DNA from: Butyrivibrio sp. Su6
Lineage (GTDB): Bacteria; Bacillota; Clostridia; Lachnospirales; Lachnospiraceae
Direction: 5' to 3'
Assembly: GCF_900108105.1 (NCBI RefSeq)
Contig: NZ_FNUR01000001.1
Location: 372,001-436,000 of the forward strand
Length of the DNA stretch: 64,000 bases
Shown: positions 62,401-64,000 of the stretch, one piece after another
Numbering within the stretch: position 1 is the first letter of the stretch
How the letters are laid out: the number at the start of each line of letters is the position of its first letter
Translations under genes and position numbers: made by a program
The notes under the pieces: generated by a model
Seen by the model: only the letters and a program-made list of their open reading frames with translations
What the model was told of the DNA's origin: nothing
Database searches by the model: none

Positions 62401-64000
62401 AGTATAATTCTCAGATGTATCTTCTGTTGAAATCACAGCATTACTGACACTTACAAATTCCTGGCCATTTCCTACTATTTCTTCTACAACTGCATCTGTA
62501 ATATTCTGCTTATTCTTATTTACTAAAACATTCCATGTAAGCTCATGTGTAGCAGCATTGTATTCCTCAAACTCTATATCAATTGCAGCATTTGTGGCAA
62601 CGCTGGTACCTGTTACAGATATTTTACTCAGTGTTGGTCCTTTTAAAGGTTTGTAATTACCATTTCCTGTATAGTCATACTCATATTCCAGAAAAGCATA
62701 ATTGTTAGGAAGCGTTGAATGGTTAGTCTGAAGAAATTCTGTATAGTTTTCTATTATCGTATTATATGTAATAGTGTATGTATGATCCTTTATTATCTGC
62801 TTGCTTCCATCTTCAAGAAATACCAATTTCCAGGTATAGGCCGTCTGACCAATATCAGAACTTCCCGAAGTTGTACCTATCTCATAATCTGTTCCAGCTA
62901 CAAGGTCTGTTCCATTTTCAGTCACTTTAACAGAAGATTCATCAAGCTTCATAGTATAGTCATCATAGGAAGATATAACATCATACAGAGTAAGGTTCTG
63001 ATAAGAATATCCGTTTGAATTGACCGTTATTGTCCATGAAGCAACACCTGTATTATTGCTGCTGTCATATTTAAGCTCTCCACCATTTTTTGTTATGAAC
63101 TGTTTAAGTTCAGCAGATGATACAGAATCTTCTACTGTTGCTGATGTTATAGGATTGTCTAAATTATTCTTATCATAAAGACTTGCAGTATTTTCTATTG
63201 AAAGTGTTATGGCTCCACTATTTTGAGTGGATCCTGATGAAAGAAAATCAATATGAGTCTTGTAAGTAATAATAGTCTTCGATTCGGAGTCAAAAGAATA
63301 AGTAATAGTATTAGTATTGTCATTGATATTCAGATTTTCATTTTCATCTGAAACTGCACTTCCATTACATTCAAATGAACCTTTTACATAGCTCTGATTA
63401 GAATCGAAAGTATCAATAACTGTATACCCATTCTCATAGCTAACCGGATTTTCGGCTTCTGTAACAGTAATTGTCCATAATATATTGCTATCTTCATCAA
63501 GTTTGCTTTTTGTCTTAGTAATTGCAGGCTCAGAAGGCTGATTCTCTGAAATCTTAACAGTTAAAGCCTGAGCATCGCTGCCGCCCGGTAATGTAATAGC
63601 AAATTCTTCCTTACTTCCGACAGATTCGGCGTTTAATGTAAACGCCACGCCGAAAACCACATCATAAACCAGTTTCAAATTTTCGTAAGTAACATATAAT
63701 TTTACATTACCATCAGTATCAATTGTTACATCACCAAATTTCGTGGTCTGATCTGAAAAATAAACCGGAAAAGTGAGGTCATTCTGAATAGCAAAAATGT
63801 CTGTATCAATTGAAGGTAAAGCATATGTGTTACCTGCTGACAAATATACTGCATTTTCATCATTCATGGCATCTTCAGAATAGTTTAAACTCAAAGGACT
63901 TTTGAATATATATTTTATAGTTAGTTCATCATTTAAAGAAACTGTAGTATCTGACGTAACCTCGTCACCATTAAGGAGTAATTTTACAGAGTCAATAAGA
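59422..64000 (-). CDS. Giant LAKTG-anchored surface adhesin, 5' end outside the window
   Basis: At least 1525 residues; the frame is open from the stop at 59422 to base 64000 with no stop, so the start lies beyond the window (an internal TTG at 63894 is not the start). The visible part begins with repeated adhesin-type beta domains of about 130 residues (patterns like WTITVNSNGYSYQNLTLYDV and ITVNANKMAMSHIVVTDDLG). Four SpaA/Cna-B domains follow (roughly 61260, 60970, 60640, 60320), with E-box-like YTLSEAEEDVPFGYEK; such domains usually carry isopeptide bonds. Then come a Thr/Asp-rich linker (59.63-59.98 kb) and the sorting signal LAKTG, a hydrophobic helix and FRKKK. Confidence 0.92.
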   Translation of the reverse strand, partial: LIDSVKLLLNGDEVTSDTTVSLNDELTIKYIFKSPLSLNYSEDAMNDENAVYLSAGNTYALPSIDTDIFAIQNDLTFPVYFSDQTTKFGDVTIDTDGNVKLYVTYENLKLVYDVVFGVAFTLNAESVGSKEEFAITLPGGSDAQALTVKISENQPSEPAITKTKSKLDEDSNILWTITVTEAENPVSYENGYTVIDTFDSNQSYVKGSFECNGSAVSDENENLNINDNTNTITYSFDSESKTIITYKTHIDFLSSGSTQNSGAITLSIENTASLYDKNNLDNPITSATVEDSVSSAELKQFITKNGGELKYDSSNNTGVASWTITVNSNGYSYQNLTLYDVISSYDDYTMKLDESSVKVTENGTDLVAGTDYEIGTTSGSSDIGQTAYTWKLVFLEDGSKQIIKDHTYTITYNTIIENYTEFLQTNHSTLPNNYAFLEYEYDYTGNGNYKPLKGPTLSKISVTGTSVATNAAIDIEFEEYNAATHELTWNVLVNKNKQNITDAVVEEIVGNGQEFVSVSNAVISTEDTSENYTIDEGSKTLSENEAGNKVISFDDELNGASASFTIVTKLTDEEAEVWSNNVTKKSYYKDTVKLTFADQATASSDTAYANYVSTVLDKTAGSYNYDTHAIDYTITVNANKMAMSHIVVTDDLGTNGLSLVSGSIAVNGNTIDEETSTDAYYSYDSDGALKIYLPNVNDDEVGTDNAKKVITFSAKVNDGDIFTSTNGGKVYVTNTASLSTSAIKGFEVTKSVKTQWINKVIEKIASVDTTTKEITYSVYFNGNRQLLPSNLILRDTLGEDLSLDETSVKLYVGSINASTGEITAENEETDYTVLVTPNGEKTQLDVTLPQRENNTNIYVLTYKAMPTEIKSGGDYSNAISLVGYSSSAVNSSKADLSVSSFGGGWTKDPQVLYITVTDSDDSDIVLSGVKFAVTDKDGNKVATLTTKSNGKATLIGKLADSTDYTISVIEESIPNLYEFVTTDQILTTEESGGVQNAKTISFVAKKKTKEVKISKVDSYGNALSGVDLSISRTLTNNTTKTEQFTSSENAYIFNAAYDVHYTLSEAEEDVPFGYEKADDIVFYIDENGNLNLCDAQEGSFNTVDGDEIQMVDKNLDTYTFTVDVVNQENTSLTGAEISVYEASGSDPVRVYNTTGSKISISLPSGDYYIKQSEVPFGYVSESAIVKAIRIDSNGDFYIQTESDTDTEYVSTESNFVFIDVNDEEITACVELFEEDELSTVLEGVTLTLYELTDNENKAEIIESWITDGKSKTLYLGYQKIYILSETEGLDGYEKASSIKFTVLRSDDNDVVEIISNDGSTSALEDNKVVLLTTIKLPTFESGSKGPNKAPQTVTKPETENEPSEGEKTGSEVGDNTNEGENPESGKDTVVEKDTDKNKETVTDSDTAKGSDVQAGAGTNSNADADTDTNTSTDTDTDNDADTSANTTDTYEQADNSAIINATVESVSLEDVSEDETLDANQQSIKGINRLAKTGGFIGTVLSYVLGIILIVTGAFIVFRKKKINE

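Noticed and set aside
63892-63894. TTG at 63894 as the true start of the surface adhesin
   Set aside because: The frame stays open with protein-like sequence to the window edge (codons reading KLLLNGDEVTSDTTVSLNDE upstream), and no signal peptide follows the TTG, so the gene is cut by the window.

Overview
The window looks like chromosome from a low-GC member of the Lachnospiraceae, most plausibly Butyrivibrio or a close relative. This is inferred from the gene order (mreBCD-PBP2-rodA-mgsA next to mutS/mutL/miaA/miaB), the strong AGGAGG ribosome-binding sites, the protein-level resemblance, and the mix of DUF975, FIST-GGDEF, MATE-ATPase and sortase surface proteins. I saw no rRNA, tRNA, CRISPR array or transposase gene. 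Both window edges cut genes: a chemoreceptor on the left and a giant surface protein on the right.

Layout. 1-8.0 kb: chemoreceptor (partial), a repetitive secreted surface protein, a small cytoplasmic protein, and a translationally coupled pair of diguanylate cyclase and peptide-binding lipoprotein. 8.1-14.2 kb: cytidylate-kinase-like protein, RluD-type pseudouridine synthase, LspA, AroB, SepF, an HlyD-like membrane protein and a small P-loop protein. 14.2-24.1 kb: the cell-wall elongation block (D,D-carboxypeptidase, mgsA, rodA, PBP2, mreD, mreC, mreB), radC and a PLP enzyme. 24.1-38.2 kb: miaA, mutL, mutS, miaB, pepT, a catalytically degenerate GH13 protein, a UvrD/Rep helicase and gltX, nearly all on the minus strand with many 1-11 bp overlaps; one DUF1292-like gene lies on the plus strand. 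38.4-42.8 kb: dUTPase, then a copper module (csoR-copA with a CopZ domain fused to its C-terminus) driven by a promoter whose spacer is a CsoR-like palindrome, and a DUF975 membrane protein. 43.0-45.1 kb: a second secreted surface protein and a 58-residue protein. 45.1-46.8 kb: an ORF-free, hairpin-dense element. 46.9-52.9 kb: an acyl-CoA ligase divergent from iorA-iorB-paaK-ACT, an arylpyruvate oxidation operon. 52.9-58.7 kb: FIST-GGDEF, GNAT, sodium-solute symporter, MATE-ATPase fusion. 58.8-64.0 kb: sortase and its overlapping LAKTG-anchored substrate.

The most unusual thing here is the noncoding element at about 45181-46727. Two roughly 200-bp arms lie in inverted orientation, and each arm is itself a hairpin. 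Between them lie three families of palindromes: a co-centred 305-bp palindrome; five GGATAA/TTATCC inverted pairs, each with exactly 20 nt between the half-sites; and three 74-bp tandem copies of a GACCTA/TAGGTC inverted pair, again with 20 nt between half-sites. There is no ORF of note in it, and it does not match any element class I can name.

A second notable signal is a 26-bp motif found at the promoters of the acyl-CoA ligase, the ior operon and the sodium-solute symporter. It suggests that one unknown regulator controls these three units.
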